Source: Rubrivivax sp.
Lineage (GTDB): Bacteria > Pseudomonadota > Gammaproteobacteria > Burkholderiales > Burkholderiaceae_C
DNA length: 64,000 nt
Reading direction: 5' to 3'
Assembly (NCBI GenBank): GCA_016789865.1
Contig: JAEUPC010000216.1
Location: 1 to 64,000 of the forward strand
Shown here: positions 8,890 through 20,530 of the stretch, piece by piece
How the letters are laid out: each line of letters begins with the position of its first letter
Position numbering within the stretch: position 1 is the first letter of the stretch
Made by a program: the position numbers and the translations under genes
The notes under the pieces: model-generated
What the model was told of the DNA's origin: nothing
Seen by the model: only the letters and a program-made list of their open reading frames with translations
Databases searched by the model: none

Positions 8890-11550
8890 TCAGAACTGCA
8901 ATCGCAGCCGTGCCGACGCCGTCTGGTTCGAGTAGCCCGAGGGGCGCGATTCGACGTCCCAGCGCAGCGAATACTCCACGCCCTTGCCATCGTCGTGAAT
9001 CCAGCCCAGACCGGCCCGGTACAGCCACGGCGACACCTCGGCGCCCTGGGTCGTGAAGGCCGGCCCGCCCCCCGAGAGGCTGGACGAGGTCTGCGTGCGC
9101 TGGTTGATCAGGTCGTAGCCCGCGCTGATGTTGCCCACCAGCTTCCACTGCGGCGCCGCCTGGTAGGTGCCCTTCAGGTCTGCGGTGACCAGCGCTTCCC
9201 TGAAGGTGCTCGATGCGACGCTCAGGTTCACCGGCCCGGCGCCGGTCTCGGTGTAGCCGCCCACCCGCATCTGCGTGTAGTCCAGCCGCAGCGAGGGCGT
9301 GAGGTTGCCGCGGCTGCCGCTCAGCATCGACCGGCCGATGCCCGCGGCCCCGTGGACCGCCACGCTGCTGTAGGAAGCGCTTGCGACGCTGCCGCCAAAT
9401 GCGTCGCGCCGGCTGTGGGCCCGGTTCTGGCCGATGTCCAGCTGGTAGTTGATGTCGGTGACCGGGTTCAGGTTGTGGCTGGCATAGGCCACGAGTTCAT
9501 GCGTGTCCACCTCGGTGCTGCTGGGCGCCGCGGTAGAGTTGCTGTTGATGTGCGAGCGGGCGAAGGTGAATGCCAGGCCCCCGCGCACGCGCGCGCCCAG
9601 CGGGCGGTCCAGACCCAGCACGAAGCCGCCGGTGCGCGAACGGAAGCCGTCGAACCCGTCGCGGTCGTCCTGATCGCCGCGCGCACCGAAGCCGCGAACC
9701 CACATGTAGCGCTCGGGGTCCTCGGCGCCGGAGGACAGGCCCTGGTTCGACTCGATCCGCGACTGGATGATCTTGTTCATGCTGCGCAGCGCGATCAAGC
9801 CGGCCTGCGAACCCGCGCCCTGCACGGCCGGCAGCAACTGCATCATCGCCACCGAGGCCTGCGCCGGCGGCAACGCGTCCAGCGCCCCGAAGGTAGCTTG
9901 CAGGCTTGCCGGCACGCCCTGGGCCAGCATGCCGTCGAGCACGTTGGCCAGGCTCGTGGCCGCCGCATTGCCGGTGGTGGTGGCGACATTGCGGAACGGT
10001 TGCGCGTCGGCCTGCACGACGAGGTCGAGCTGGCGTGCGTCGCGCGAGTTCGATGCGCTGAAGCTGTAGATCAGACTGTTGTCGACGACCACGATGTCGG
10101 CCGGGGTGGCCGTCAGGGTGCCGCCGGCCGTGAGCACGCCCCGCACCACCGCGCCGCTGGCCAAGGTGGGATTGCCCGCCACCTGCACGTTGACGACGGC
10201 CCCCGGCGCCAGGGTGGCGTTGCCTGAGACGTTCAGGCGCCCGTAGTTGCTGGCGGCATCGGCCAGCCCGATGCGAAGCGCGCCGCCCACGGCCTGGCTG
10301 TACGACCCCGTGACGGCGCGTGCGGCATTGGCCAGGTCCACCACGCCGGCATTGTTGAAGCCGCCGTCTTGCACCTGCACCAGATGGCGCATGCCGAACA
10401 CCCCCGTCGCCGGAACGTTGAAGGTGCCGGCGAGGAAGCCGCCTTCGCTGGTGAAGCTGCCGTTGACGTTGACCGTGCCGCCGAACGCCGTGGTGGCACC
10501 GATCACACGGGCGGCATTGCCGTTGAGGTTGAGCGTGTTGCCGCCGATCCAGGCGGCACCTTCCAGCGTGCCGAAGTTGTCCACCTGGAACAGGTCGTTG
10601 TTGTTCAGCGCGAGGATCGAGTAGTTCACACCCCGGATCACGCCGGTGTTCACCACGCCGCCGGTGATGCTGGCGCCGCCGGCCACGTAGACCCCCGCAA
10701 AGTAGCCGGCGATGGTTCCGCTGTTGTCCAGGCCGCCCACCCGTGCGCCATTCGACCAGATGTTGATGCCGATATTGCAGCGCCCGGGGCCGCAGTTGTC
10801 CCAGGCGCTGGTTCCGCCACCGGTGTTGACCGCGATGGTGCCGCGGTTGACGATGCGGCCATCGATGCGGCTGCTGTCACCCACGGCAATGGCGTCCCAG
10901 TACTGGGAGCGGATGGTGCCGTCGTTGATCAGGTTGCCGGTCAGCCGGCCGCCGAAGTCGAGCTCGATGACGTCGTGCGGCGAAGCCAAGAGGGCCCCGG
11001 CGCCGTTGACGATGTCGCCGGTGAGCACGCCGCTGTTCCAGATGCCGATGCCGTTGTGGCGGTAGGAGATGATCTCGCCGCTGTTGAAGATGCCGCCGAT
11101 CAGGTTGGCGCCGGCGGGAATGTCGATCGCGTTGGAGTGGCTGGGCGGGCCGCCGTGGGCCGGGTTGTGGGGCCCGGTGCCGAACTGGATGCGCCCACCG
11201 GCACCTACCGTGATGGCGCCGGACGCACCTGGAACACGAACGGTGCTGACGGCCAACCCCGCGTTGGTGCCGTCGGTCAGGTTGAGCACACCGCCGGCGC
11301 CGACCGTGAGCGTGCCGCCCGCGGGCAGCTCGCAGTCGTCGTTGGTGCCTTGCACGGTGGTGATGGTGGTCGAACTCGTCGTGCAGACATTGGCCGCCCA
11401 CGCCGGGGGCACGGCCAGCGACAGCAGCGCCGCCGCGGCGCCCACCACCATGCCGCCGCGGTTTGCCCGGCCGCGGCTGCCGGCCGACTCGGGTGCCGGC
11501 ACATGGCACTGGCGTGTCTCGTTCCAGATGAGGCGGTAGCTCTTGTTCAC
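8890..11550 (-). CDS. autotransporter outer-membrane beta-barrel protein (type Va secretion)
   Basis: The GTG at 11550 follows GAGG at a proper distance and starts the extended signal peptide region VNKSYRLIWNETRQCHVP, then a hydrophobic core ending PPAWA. The passenger, residues about 55-600, is Asn/Gly/Val-rich with repeated short strands (INDGTIRS, NRGTIAVN, DNSGTIAGY), typical of a right-handed beta-helix. From about residue 610 (RYMWVRGFGARG) the 275-residue translocator barrel follows, ending in the required aromatic residue (SARLRLQF). Length is 886 residues. It is probably a surface adhesin or structural passenger; I see no protease triad. Confidence 0.92.
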   Translation of the reverse strand: MNKSYRLIWNETRQCHVPAPESAGSRGRANRGGMVVGAAAALLSLAVPPAWAANVCTTSSTTITTVQGTNDDCELPAGGTLTVGAGGVLNLTDGTNAGLAVSTVRVPGASGAITVGAGGRIQFGTGPHNPAHGGPPSHSNAIDIPAGANLIGGIFNSGEIISYRHNGIGIWNSGVLTGDIVNGAGALLASPHDVIELDFGGRLTGNLINDGTIRSQYWDAIAVGDSSRIDGRIVNRGTIAVNTGGGTSAWDNCGPGRCNIGINIWSNGARVGGLDNSGTIAGYFAGVYVAGGASITGGVVNTGVIRGVNYSILALNNNDLFQVDNFGTLEGAAWIGGNTLNLNGNAARVIGATTAFGGTVNVNGSFTSEGGFLAGTFNVPATGVFGMRHLVQVQDGGFNNAGVVDLANAARAVTGSYSQAVGGALRIGLADAASNYGRLNVSGNATLAPGAVVNVQVAGNPTLASGAVVRGVLTAGGTLTATPADIVVVDNSLIYSFSASNSRDARQLDLVVQADAQPFRNVATTTGNAAATSLANVLDGMLAQGVPASLQATFGALDALPPAQASVAMMQLLPAVQGAGSQAGLIALRSMNKIIQSRIESNQGLSSGAEDPERYMWVRGFGARGDQDDRDGFDGFRSRTGGFVLGLDRPLGARVRGGLAFTFARSHINSNSTAAPSSTEVDTHELVAYASHNLNPVTDINYQLDIGQNRAHSRRDAFGGSVASASYSSVAVHGAAGIGRSMLSGSRGNLTPSLRLDYTQMRVGGYTETGAGPVNLSVASSTFREALVTADLKGTYQAAPQWKLVGNISAGYDLINQRTQTSSSLSGGGPAFTTQGAEVSPWLYRAGLGWIHDDGKGVEYSLRWDVESRPSGYSNQTASARLRLQF

Positions 11551-11820
11551 GTGGGGCCCTCGTGGCGTTGCCCCCGCGCCGACGGGCACGGGTGGTTTGA
11601 CGGTCGCAGCCGATCGACGTGAAGGACGCGCGGCCGCGGCGAGGGCGTCAATCTACGAAGCGGCGGCGCCCCTTGATCGCGGGAAATGACCCGGCAAAAG
11701 GGGCCGGTTTACCCGTCAACCAGGCTGCCGCGCAGGCCTTGGCGCGGGCCCGTGAACGCGAAGCTGAACCGCGCCGACCCGGCAGCACGGCCCACCGCGA
11801 TAATCCCAGCCCGCCCACGG

Positions 11821-12423
11821 ATGCCCGCCGCCATGCCCCAAGACGCCACCCCCGCCGACGAACCGAAGACCGCCCCGCGCGGCAGCCTGATCGAGAACCT
11901 GAGCCTGAAGGCGCGCTACGTGCTCGTCTTCGGCGAGATCGACGACAAGATGGCGCGGCAGACCTGCGAGCGGCTGATCCTGCTGGCGCAGGAAAGCGAA
12001 GCGCCGATCCAGCTGCTGATCAGCTCACCCGGCGGGCACGTGGAAAGCGGCGACGCCATCCACGACATGATCCGTTTCGTGCGCGCGCCCGTCACCACCA
12101 TCGGCAGCGGCTGGGTGGCCAGCGCCGGCACGCACATCTTCCTGGCCGCGCCCAAGGAGCGCCGGGTGTGCCTGCCCAACACGCGCTTCATGATCCACCA
12201 GCCCGCGGGCGGCGCCGGCGGCCGCGCCACCGACATCGCCATCCAGGCCAAGGAGATCATCAAGACGCGCGAGCGCATCGCGAAGGTGATCGCGCGCGAA
12301 ACCGGCCACAAGCTGGACAAGGTGCTGGCCGACATGGAGCGCGACTACTGGATGAGCGCGGAAGAAGCGGTAGCCTACGGCATCGTCTCGCGCATCATCG
12401 AGCGCCAGAAGGACCTCGGCTGA
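11821..12423 (+). CDS. clpP: ATP-dependent Clp protease proteolytic subunit paralogue (ClpP family)
   Basis: The 200-residue protein has the ClpP fold order: LIENLSLKARYVLVFGEIDD, LLISSPGGHVESGDAIHDMI, the catalytic serine region SGWVASAGTHIFL, and the catalytic histidine region NTRFMIHQPAGGAGG. The serine strand differs from the usual GxAASMG, but both Ser and His align and an Asp candidate is present after the ATDI helix. No clpX or tig neighbours are present, so this looks like a second, stand-alone ClpP. A possible -10 (GATAAT) lies at 11799. The next gene starts ten bases after the stop. Confidence 0.88.
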   Translation: MPAAMPQDATPADEPKTAPRGSLIENLSLKARYVLVFGEIDDKMARQTCERLILLAQESEAPIQLLISSPGGHVESGDAIHDMIRFVRAPVTTIGSGWVASAGTHIFLAAPKERRVCLPNTRFMIHQPAGGAGGRATDIAIQAKEIIKTRERIAKVIARETGHKLDKVLADMERDYWMSAEEAVAYGIVSRIIERQKDLG

Positions 12424-12433
12424 GGCCCGCGCG

Positions 12434-12715
12434 ATGAGCGAACCCACCGCCGCTGAAGTTCGGGCCTTCATCGCCGCCGGGCTGCCGTGCACGCACCTCG
12501 AGGTGGAAGGCGACGGCCGCCACTTCTTCGCCACCATCGTCTCGGCCGAGTTCGAGGGGCTGCCGCGCGTGCGGCGCCACCAGCGGGTCTACGCGGCGCT
12601 GGGCGATAGAATGCGCGAACAGATCCACGCGCTGTCGATGAAGACGCTGACCCCGGCCGAATATGACGCTGCCCCCGCCGCAGCGCCGGCCGCCACGCCC
12701 CACCACCACCATTGA
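12434..12715 (+). CDS. ibaG: BolA/IbaG family protein
   Basis: A 93-residue protein with the IbaG-type core: [34 protein letters not shown], then [14 protein letters not shown]. These small proteins bind monothiol glutaredoxins and iron-sulfur clusters through a conserved histidine. It begins ten bases after the clpP-like stop. In relatives as I recall them, murA usually stands between this gene and hisG; here it is missing and 176 non-coding bases follow. The protein ends in four histidines, natural low complexity rather than a tag. Confidence 0.88.
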   Translation: MSEPTAAEVRAFIAAGLPCTHLEVEGDGRHFFATIVSAEFEGLPRVRRHQRVYAALGDRMREQIHALSMKTLTPAEYDAAPAAAPAATPHHHH

Positions 12716-12891
12716 CCCCCCTGCGGTGCGCCGCGGGGAGCCGCAGCGCGCCGCGTGCCTGCCGACTGGTCGATGGTGGTGCAGCGCAGGGCAGCGAAGC
12801 GGGCCCTCCCCATCAAGCTTCCCCGGCAAGATTGGCGCGCGCACCGGTTGAGAAAAGCCTTCCGCAAGACTCACCCGCCCACGCCGCCGCC

Positions 12892-13569
12892 ATGATCACC
12901 CTCGCCCTTTCCAAGGGCCGCATCTACGACGACTCGCTGCCGCTGCTGGCCGCGGCCGGCATCGAGGTGCGGGACGACCCCGAGCGCACGCGCAAGCTCA
13001 TCCTCGCCACCAACCGGCCCGACCTGCGCGTGGTGCTGGTGCGCGCCACCGACGTGCCCACCTACGTGCAGCATGGCGGCGCCGACCTCGGCGTGGCCGG
13101 GCTCGACGTGCTGCTGGAGCATGGCGCCGAGGCCGGCAACGCGGGCGGCAGCACGGGCCTGTACCGGCCGCTGGACCTTTGCATCGCGCGCTGCCGCCTG
13201 AGCGTGGCCACGCGCGAGGACTTCGACTACGCCAGCGCCGTGCGCCAAGGCTCGCGCATCCGTGTGGCCACCAAGTACACGCAGGCCGCACGCCAGCACT
13301 TCGCGGCCAAGGGCGTGCACGTCGACCTCATCAAGCTGTACGGCTCGATGGAGCTGGCGCCGCTGACGGGCCTGGCCGATGCGATCGTCGACCTCGTCTC
13401 CACTGGCGGCACGCTGAAGGCCAATCGCCTGGTCGAAGTCGAACGCATCATGGACATCTCGGCGCGGCTGGTGGTCAACGCCGCGGCACTGAAGGTGAAG
13501 AGAGAGCCGCTGCGGGCGTTGATCGATGCCTTCGAGGCCGCGGTCGCCAGCGGCGGCCCCACGCCATGA
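12892..13569 (+). CDS. hisG: ATP phosphoribosyltransferase catalytic subunit (short form)
   Basis: First step of histidine synthesis: ATP plus PRPP gives phosphoribosyl-ATP. The 225-residue length marks the short HisG, which lacks the C-terminal regulatory domain and needs HisZ; hisZ is not in this window. Visible features: [20 protein letters not shown] at the N-terminus, [16 protein letters not shown], and the PRPP loop [18 protein letters not shown]. It overlaps hisD by ATGA, starting a tightly coupled his unit. The preceding 176 bases hold no gene and presumably its promoter. Confidence 0.96.
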   Translation: MITLALSKGRIYDDSLPLLAAAGIEVRDDPERTRKLILATNRPDLRVVLVRATDVPTYVQHGGADLGVAGLDVLLEHGAEAGNAGGSTGLYRPLDLCIARCRLSVATREDFDYASAVRQGSRIRVATKYTQAARQHFAAKGVHVDLIKLYGSMELAPLTGLADAIVDLVSTGGTLKANRLVEVERIMDISARLVVNAAALKVKREPLRALIDAFEAAVASGGPTP

Positions 13570-14948
13570 GCGCCGCGGTGAAGATCGCCCGGCTGTCGAC
13601 CGCGACCGCGGACTTCGACCGGCAGCTGGCCCGCCTGCAGCACTGGTCGGAAGACACCGACGCGGCCGTCGAGCATGCGGTGGAAGAGATCCTCGCCGAC
13701 GTGCGCCGGCGCGGCGACGCTGCGGTGCTGGAGTACACCGCGCGCTTCGACGGGCTGCAGGCCACGAGCGTGGCCGCGCTCGAAGTCCCGAAGGCCGAGC
13801 TGGCCGCAGCGCTGCAGGCCATCACGCCGGCGCAGCGCAACGCGCTCGAAGCCGCCGCCGCGCGCATCCGCGCCTTTCACGAGCGCCAGCTCGAAGCCTG
13901 CGGCCGCGGCTTCAGCTACCGCGATGCCGATGGCACGCTGCTGGGCCAGAAGGTCACACCGCTCACCCGCGTGGGCATCTACGTGCCCGGCGGCAAGGCG
14001 GCGTATCCGTCGAGCCTGCTGATGAACGCGGTGCCGGCCAAGGTGGCCGGTGTCGGCGAAATCGTGATGGTGGCGCCCACGCCCGTCGCCGGCAGCGTGG
14101 CCACCGGCGGCAGCGGCCGCGGCGAGAGATCGGTGCGCGGCGAGCGCAGCCCGCTCGTGCTGGCCGCCGCGGCGATTGCCGGCGTGGACCGCGTGTTCAC
14201 GATCGGCGGCGCGCAGGCGGTGGCCGCGCTGGCCTACGGCACGCAGACGATTCCGCGGGTCGACAAGATCACCGGCCCCGGCAACGCCTATGTCGCGGCA
14301 GCCAAGCGGCGCGTGTTCGGCCAGGTCGGCATCGACATGATCGCCGGGCCGAGCGAAATCCTCGTGCTGGCCGACGGCACGACGCCGCCGGACTGGGTGG
14401 CGATGGATCTGTTCAGCCAAGCCGAGCACGATGAACTCGCGCAGAGCATCCTGCTCAGCCCCGACGCCGCGTACCTCGATGCGGTGCAGGCCGCCATCGA
14501 CCGCCTGCTGCCGGAGTTGCCGCGGCGCGACGTGATCCGCGCCAGCCTCGAGGGCCGCGGCGCGTTGGTGCTCACGCGCAACATGGAAGAGGCGTGCGAG
14601 ATCAGCAACCGCATCGCGCCCGAGCACCTGGAAATCAGCGCCCGGCAACCCGAGCGCTGGGAGCCGCTGCTCAAGCACGCCGGCGCCCTCTTCCTGGGCG
14701 CCTTCACCAGCGAAAGCCTGGGCGACTACTGCGCCGGGCCGAACCACGTGCTGCCCACCTCGGGCACGGCGCGGTTCAGCTCGCCGCTGGGCGTGTACGA
14801 CTTCCAGAAGCGAAGCAGCCTCATCGAAGTGAGCGAAGCGGGCGCTCGCAAGCTCGGGCCGGTCGCTGCCGAGCTGGCCTATGGCGAGGGCCTGCAGGCC
14901 CATGCCCAGGCGGCCGAACTTCGACTGCGCAATCGCGAGGCCGCATGA
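13566..14948 (+). CDS. hisD: histidinol dehydrogenase
   Basis: Last two oxidations of the histidine pathway: histidinol to histidine with two NAD. The 460-residue product shows [20 protein letters not shown], the NAD/substrate region [17 protein letters not shown], the metal-site segment [11 protein letters not shown] and the catalytic EHLEI segment. A short Gly/Ser/Arg-rich insertion ([17 protein letters not shown], near residue 183) is unusual for the family and probably forms a surface loop. Start overlaps the hisG stop by four bases, and its own stop overlaps hisC. Confidence 0.97.
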   Translation: MSAAVKIARLSTATADFDRQLARLQHWSEDTDAAVEHAVEEILADVRRRGDAAVLEYTARFDGLQATSVAALEVPKAELAAALQAITPAQRNALEAAAARIRAFHERQLEACGRGFSYRDADGTLLGQKVTPLTRVGIYVPGGKAAYPSSLLMNAVPAKVAGVGEIVMVAPTPVAGSVATGGSGRGERSVRGERSPLVLAAAAIAGVDRVFTIGGAQAVAALAYGTQTIPRVDKITGPGNAYVAAAKRRVFGQVGIDMIAGPSEILVLADGTTPPDWVAMDLFSQAEHDELAQSILLSPDAAYLDAVQAAIDRLLPELPRRDVIRASLEGRGALVLTRNMEEACEISNRIAPEHLEISARQPERWEPLLKHAGALFLGAFTSESLGDYCAGPNHVLPTSGTARFSSPLGVYDFQKRSSLIEVSEAGARKLGPVAAELAYGEGLQAHAQAAELRLRNREAA

Positions 14949-16021
14949 ACACTCTCTCCGATCGCCTCACCCGCACGCTGCGCGACGACGTGCAGTCGAT
15001 GCACGCCTACGCCGTGCAGCCCAGCGCTGGCTTCATCAAGCTAGACACGATGGAGAACCCGTACCGCCTGCCGCCGGCCCTGCGGCAGGCGCTGGGTGCG
15101 CGGCTGGCCGAGGTGGCGCTCAACCGCTACCCGGCCGAGCGCACCGAAGACCTGCGCAGGGCACTCGCCCGCCACGCGGCGTTGCCGGCCGGCTGCTCGC
15201 TCACGCTGGGCAACGGCTCCGACGAGATCATCACGATGTTGTGCATGGCGGCCGACAAACCCGGCGCCTGCTTCATGGCGCCGCTGCCCGGCTTCGTGAT
15301 GTACGAGATGGCGGCCAAGCTGCAAGGCGTGCCGTTCGTCGGCGTGCCGCTGACGCCGCAGTTCGAGCTCGACGAACCGGCCATGCTCGCCGCCATCGAG
15401 CGGCACCGGCCCACGCTCATCTGGCTGGCCTACCCGAACAACCCCACGGCCAACCTGTGGGATGCCGCGGTCATCGAGCGCATCGTGTTGGCCGCGCCCG
15501 GGCTGGTGGTGATGGACGAGGCCTACCAACCCTTTGCCGCGCGCGACTCGATGGCGCTGATGCAGCGCCATCCGCACGTGCTCATCATGCGCACGATGAG
15601 CAAGTTTGGCCTCGCCGGCGTGCGCATCGGCTACCTGATGGGCGCCAGCCCCATCGTGGGCCAGGTCGACAAGCTGCGCCCGCCCTTCAACGTGAGCGTG
15701 CTCAACGCCGAAGCGGCGCTGTTCGCGCTGGAGCATGCCGACGAATATGCGCGCCAGGCCGCGAGCATCCGCGAGCAGCGCGAGCGGCTGGCCGCGGCGC
15801 TGGCGAAGATGCCGGGTGCCACGCCGTTTCCGAGCCAGGCCAACATGATCCTCGTGCGCGTGCCCGATGCGGCACGCACCTTTGCCGCGCTGAAGGAGCG
15901 CCGCATCCTGGTGAAGAACGTCTCGGCCTTGCACCCGCTGCTGGCCAATTGCCTGCGGCTGACGGTGGGCACGCCAGAAGAAACCGGCCAGCTCATCGAA
16001 GCGCTGGCGCCTTGTCTTTGA
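14945..16021 (+). CDS. hisC: histidinol-phosphate aminotransferase
   Basis: PLP enzyme converting imidazole-acetol phosphate and glutamate into histidinol phosphate. The 358-residue protein has the class I/II features [17 protein letters not shown] near the N-terminus, [20 protein letters not shown], the NPN motif in [24 protein letters not shown], and the PLP lysine in [18 protein letters not shown]. It overlaps hisD by ATGA and is followed after 11 bases by hisB. Confidence 0.97.
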   Translation: MNTLSDRLTRTLRDDVQSMHAYAVQPSAGFIKLDTMENPYRLPPALRQALGARLAEVALNRYPAERTEDLRRALARHAALPAGCSLTLGNGSDEIITMLCMAADKPGACFMAPLPGFVMYEMAAKLQGVPFVGVPLTPQFELDEPAMLAAIERHRPTLIWLAYPNNPTANLWDAAVIERIVLAAPGLVVMDEAYQPFAARDSMALMQRHPHVLIMRTMSKFGLAGVRIGYLMGASPIVGQVDKLRPPFNVSVLNAEAALFALEHADEYARQAASIREQRERLAAALAKMPGATPFPSQANMILVRVPDAARTFAALKERRILVKNVSALHPLLANCLRLTVGTPEETGQLIEALAPCL

Positions 16022-16032
16022 AGGCCACCGCG

Positions 16033-16632
16033 ATGACCACCTCCCCGCGCACCGCCGACCTGCGCCGCGACACCAAGGAAACCAAGATCCGCGTCGCCGT
16101 CAACCTCGACGGCACCGGCCTGGCCAAGCTCGCCACCGGCATCGGCTTCTTCGACCACATGCTCGACCAGATCGCGCGCCACGGGCTGATCGACCTGACG
16201 ATCGAAGCCGCGGGCGACCTGCACATCGACGGCCACCACACGGTGGAAGACGTGGGCATCACGCTGGGCATGGCGGTGGCGCAGGCCGCGGGCGACAAGC
16301 GCGGCATCACGCGCTACGGCCACGCCTACGTGCCGCTGGACGAGGCGCTTTCGCGCGTGGTGGTCGACTTTTCGGGCCGCCCGGGGCTGCACATGGACGT
16401 GGCGTTCAAGGCCGGGCAGATCGGCGGCTTCGACACGCAACTGGCCTTCGAGTTCTTCCAGGGCTTTGCCAACCATGCGCAGGTCACGCTGCACATCGAC
16501 AACCTGAAGGGCGACAACGCGCACCACCAGTGCGAGACGGTCTTCAAGGCCTTTGCGCGCGCGCTGCGCATGGCGTTGGCGCCCGATGCGCGCGCCGCCG
16601 GGGTGATCCCTTCGACCAAGGGTTCGCTCTGA
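16033..16632 (+). CDS. hisB: imidazoleglycerol-phosphate dehydratase
   Basis: Dehydrates imidazole-glycerol phosphate to imidazole-acetol phosphate. At 199 residues this is the monofunctional HisB, without the phosphatase half found in enterics. Motifs include [29 protein letters not shown], the metal-binding [11 protein letters not shown] and its partner [19 protein letters not shown]. Histidinol phosphatase must be encoded elsewhere. It follows hisC by 11 bases. Confidence 0.97.
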   Translation: MTTSPRTADLRRDTKETKIRVAVNLDGTGLAKLATGIGFFDHMLDQIARHGLIDLTIEAAGDLHIDGHHTVEDVGITLGMAVAQAAGDKRGITRYGHAYVPLDEALSRVVVDFSGRPGLHMDVAFKAGQIGGFDTQLAFEFFQGFANHAQVTLHIDNLKGDNAHHQCETVFKAFARALRMALAPDARAAGVIPSTKGSL

Positions 16633-16678
16633 ATGCGGGCACCCTGAACGGCGCGCCGCCGACACGTTGAGCCTCGCC

Positions 16679-17332
16679 ATGGACACCGTCGCCGTCGTCG
16701 ACTACGGCATGGGCAACCTGCGCTCGGTGTCGCAGGCGGTGGCGCATGCGGCGCGCGAGCTGGACGTGAAGGTGATCGTCACCGCCAACGCGGAAGAGGT
16801 GTTCGCTGCCTCCCGCGTGGTGCTGCCCGGCCAGGGCGCGATGCGCGATTGCATGCACGAGTTGCGCGCCTCGGGCCTGGAAGAAGCGGTGCGCGACGCA
16901 GCGGCGAGCAAGCCGCTGTTCGGCGTATGCGTGGGCATGCAGATGCTGCTGGAGCACAGCGAGGAACAGGACACGCCAGGCCTCGCGCTCATCCCCGGCC
17001 GCGTGCGCCGCTTCCGGCTGGAAGGCCTGCGCCAACCCGACGGCAGCCGCTACAAGGTGCCGCAGATGGGCTGGAACCGCGTGCATCGCACCGACGCGGC
17101 GGCACACCACCCTGTGTGGCGCGGCGTGGCCGACGGCAGCTGGTTCTACTTCGTGCACAGCTTCCACGCCGCGCCCGAGCAGCCGCGCCACAGCGCAGGT
17201 GAAACCGAGTACGGCGCACGCTTTACCAGCGCGCTGGCGCGGGATAACATTTTTGCCACCCAGTTCCACCCCGAGAAGAGCGCCGCGCAGGGACTGGCCC
17301 TGTACCGCAACTTCCTGCTCTGGAAGCCTTGA
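16679..17332 (+). CDS. hisH: imidazole glycerol phosphate synthase, glutamine amidotransferase subunit
   Basis: Releases ammonia from glutamine for HisF. The 217-residue protein shows [30 protein letters not shown], the nucleophile elbow [14 protein letters not shown] with catalytic Cys, and the His/Glu pair in [14 protein letters not shown]. The ATG at 16679 is preferred over a TTG four codons earlier because the conserved sequence starts immediately after it. There is no marC gene between hisB and hisH, only 46 bases. Confidence 0.96.
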   Translation: MDTVAVVDYGMGNLRSVSQAVAHAARELDVKVIVTANAEEVFAASRVVLPGQGAMRDCMHELRASGLEEAVRDAAASKPLFGVCVGMQMLLEHSEEQDTPGLALIPGRVRRFRLEGLRQPDGSRYKVPQMGWNRVHRTDAAAHHPVWRGVADGSWFYFVHSFHAAPEQPRHSAGETEYGARFTSALARDNIFATQFHPEKSAAQGLALYRNFLLWKP

Positions 17333-17508
17333 TCAGCCACTGATCGCTCGCCGCACGCCCCGCGTTGCAGCCCCCTCGCCAGGCTTCACCCGAGCGCCGC
17401 CTCCTCGCCCTCGCCGTCGCCCCGATCCGCCTCACCGCCCCTGCACGCCGCGGCGCCGCTCGACCCACCCCACCCGCCCCACCTCTGTTCACCCGCTCCT
17501 GTCGAGCC

Positions 17509-18261
17509 ATGCTGCTGATCCCAGCCATCGACCTCAAGGACGGCAAGTGCGTGCGCCTGCAGCAAGGCGACATGAATGCCGTCACCACCTTCGGCGACGA
17601 CCCGGCCGCGATGGCGCGCCGCTGGCTTCAGGCCGGCGCGCGGCGCCTGCACCTGGTCGACCTGAACGGCGCCTTCGCCGGCCGGCCGGTGAACGAAGGC
17701 GCGGTGAAGTCCATCCTGCGTGCCGTGGGCGACGACATCCCGGTGCAGCTGGGCGGCGGCATCCGCGACCTCGACACCATCGAGCGCTATCTCGACGACG
17801 GCATCAGCTACGTCGTCATCGGCACTGCCGCGGTGAAGAACCCCGGCTTCATGAAGGACGCCTGCAGCGCCTTCGGCGGCCACATCATCGTGGGGCTGGA
17901 CGCCAAGGAGGGCAAGGTCGCCACCGACGGCTGGAGCAAGCTCACCGGCCACGAGGTGGCCGACCTGGCCAGGAAGTTCGAGGACTACGGCGTCGAGGCA
18001 GTCATCTACACCGACATCGGCCGCGACGGCATGCTGACCGGTATCAACGTCGAGGCGACGGTGAAGCTGGCGCAGTCGCTTTCCATCCCGGTCATCGCCT
18101 CGGGCGGGCTGGCGGGCATCGCCGACATCGAGCAGCTGTGCGCGGTGCAAGCCGACGGCATCACCGGCGTCATCTGCGGCCGCAGCATCTACACCGGCGC
18201 GCTCGATTTCGCCGCGGCGCAGCGGCGCGCCGACGAGCTGAACGGCAGCGCCGCCGGGTGA
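17509..18261 (+). CDS. hisA: phosphoribosylformimino-AICAR ribotide isomerase
   Basis: Amadori isomerase of the histidine pathway. The 250-residue TIM barrel starts [20 protein letters not shown] with the catalytic Asp, and shows [19 protein letters not shown], the second catalytic Asp in [10 protein letters not shown] and the phosphate-binding [11 protein letters not shown] 176-base gap without a gene separates it from hisH, the only sizeable break in the his block, so a second promoter is possible there. Confidence 0.97.
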   Translation: MLLIPAIDLKDGKCVRLQQGDMNAVTTFGDDPAAMARRWLQAGARRLHLVDLNGAFAGRPVNEGAVKSILRAVGDDIPVQLGGGIRDLDTIERYLDDGISYVVIGTAAVKNPGFMKDACSAFGGHIIVGLDAKEGKVATDGWSKLTGHEVADLARKFEDYGVEAVIYTDIGRDGMLTGINVEATVKLAQSLSIPVIASGGLAGIADIEQLCAVQADGITGVICGRSIYTGALDFAAAQRRADELNGSAAG

Positions 18262-18328
18262 GGGATTGCGGGGTACCCTCCGAACCTGCCGCGCCTGGGG
18301 CTCGGCCCCTGGCCCCGAAAGTGAACGC

Positions 18329-19104
<776 letters not shown>

Positions 19105-19108
<4 letters not shown>

Positions 19109-19806
19109 GCACCCGCAAGGGCGCGGCGCCGGGCGCGGCGCGGCCCAGCGGCGGACGCTCCGGGGAGGTCCGCACCATCGTCGGACGTCAAGGTGAAGTC
19201 CACCTGATCGGCGGACGTCAAGGTGAAGTCCGCCTTATCGGCGGACGTCAAGGTGAAGTCCGCCTGATCGGCGGACTGTGGAAACGCAGCAAGCTGCCGG
19301 TTCCCGCCCAGCCCGGCCTGCGCCCCACGCCCGACCGCGTGCGCGAGACGCTGTTCAACTGGCTGGGGCAGGAACTCACGGGCTGGCGCGTGCTCGACGC
19401 GTTCGCAGGCAGCGGCGCGCTCGGCTTCGAGGCCGCTTCGCGTGGCGCCGCGGAGGTGATGCTGCTGGAGCGAGACCCGGCCATCGCGCGCGGGCTGCAG
19501 GCGTCGAAGGAGCGGCTGAAGGGCACCATGCTGACCATCCTGTGCACCGACGCACTGGCCTGGATGTCGCGGGCAGCGCCGGGGCGCTTCGACCTCGTGC
19601 TGCTCGATCCGCCGTTCGGGGCGGGGGCATGCGCACGCGCGGCGGAACTGGCGGCGCCGCTCATTTCGCCCACGGGGCTGCTCTACGTCGAAGGCCCGCA
19701 GCCGCTGGCCGCGGTGCCCGCCGGATTCGAGCCGTGGCGATCGTTGCGTGCGGGCGCGGTGCATGCGATGCTGATGCGGCGGGGCGGCGGCGAGATCGCG
19801 CCGTGA
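19105..19806 (+). CDS. rsmD: 16S rRNA (guanine(966)-N(2))-methyltransferase RsmD with multiplied N-terminal motif
   Basis: The core is a typical Rsm[33 protein letters not shown], the SAM site [20 protein letters not shown] and the catalytic LVLLDPPFG. It methylates G966 of 16S rRNA. The N-terminus is odd: residues 16-57 are nearly identical ten-residue units ([10 protein letters not shown]) encoded by a 30-bp tandem repeat, so the normal family motif before GGxW is present about four times. The GTG start overlaps the hisF stop; GTG or TTG codons nearer the core could give a shorter product. Confidence 0.93.
19151..19270. repeat. 30-bp tandem repeat, four units, inside rsmD
   Basis: Units start at 19151, 19181, 19211 and 19241, with a partial fifth at 19271. 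The last two full units differ at one position (CGCCTTATC versus CGCCTGATC) and the first is more diverged. The array stays in frame. Confidence 0.95.
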
Positions 19807-19968
19807 GGATGGGCGCGATGGCGGTCGGTGAGCGCGGCCTTGTGATCGTGGGCTTGTGATCGTGGGCTGAGCGCCCCGCTACACTGCGCCGCAACATCAG
19901 CCGCCGCCGGCCTGCCGGCAGGTGCTCGTCCCCCCACCAATGCCACCGAGGGCGAGGAGGCCCGCGCC

Positions 19969-20475
19969 ATGACCAATGCCATGCCGATCACGGCCGTCTA
20001 CCCGGGCACCTTCGATCCGATGACGCTGGGCCACGAGGACCTGATGCGCCGCGCAGCACGGTTGTATGACCGGTTGATCCTCGCGGTGGCGGCCGGGCAT
20101 CACAAGCGCACGATGTTCACCATTGCCGAGCGGCTGGAGATCGCCAGCGAGATCGCCGCGCCGTACAAGAACGTCGAAGTGACGCCGTTTCGGGGCCTGC
20201 TGCGCGACTTCGTCGTCGCGAGCGGCGGCAAGGTGGTGGTGCGCGGCCTGCGGGCGGTGAGCGACTTCGAATACGAGTTCCAGATGGCAGGCATGAACCG
20301 CCAACTGATGCCCGACGTGGAAACGGTGTTCATGACACCCAGCGACCAGTTCCAGTTCGTCAGCGGCACCTTCGTGCGTGAGATCGCCAGCCTCGGCGGC
20401 GACGTGTCGAAGTTCGTCGCGCCTTCGGTGCTCAGGCGCTTGAAGGAACGGGTGGCGCAGCCCGACGAGGCGTGA
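19969..20475 (+). CDS. coaD: pantetheine-phosphate adenylyltransferase
   Basis: Makes dephospho-CoA from ATP and 4'-phosphopantetheine. The 168-residue protein has [19 protein letters not shown] (nucleotidyltransferase TxGH motif), [35 protein letters not shown] and the ATP-binding [17 protein letters not shown], where the usual SST is SGT. A strong ribosome site, GGCGAGGAGG, precedes the ATG. A possible -10 (TACACT) is at 19880. Confidence 0.97.
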   Translation: MTNAMPITAVYPGTFDPMTLGHEDLMRRAARLYDRLILAVAAGHHKRTMFTIAERLEIASEIAAPYKNVEVTPFRGLLRDFVVASGGKVVVRGLRAVSDFEYEFQMAGMNRQLMPDVETVFMTPSDQFQFVSGTFVREIASLGGDVSKFVAPSVLRRLKERVAQPDEA

Positions 20476-20530
20476 ACGCGGGCGCCGGCCGGCGGGACCT
20501 TCTGCAGCACGCACCGACCGGAGTCACCCC

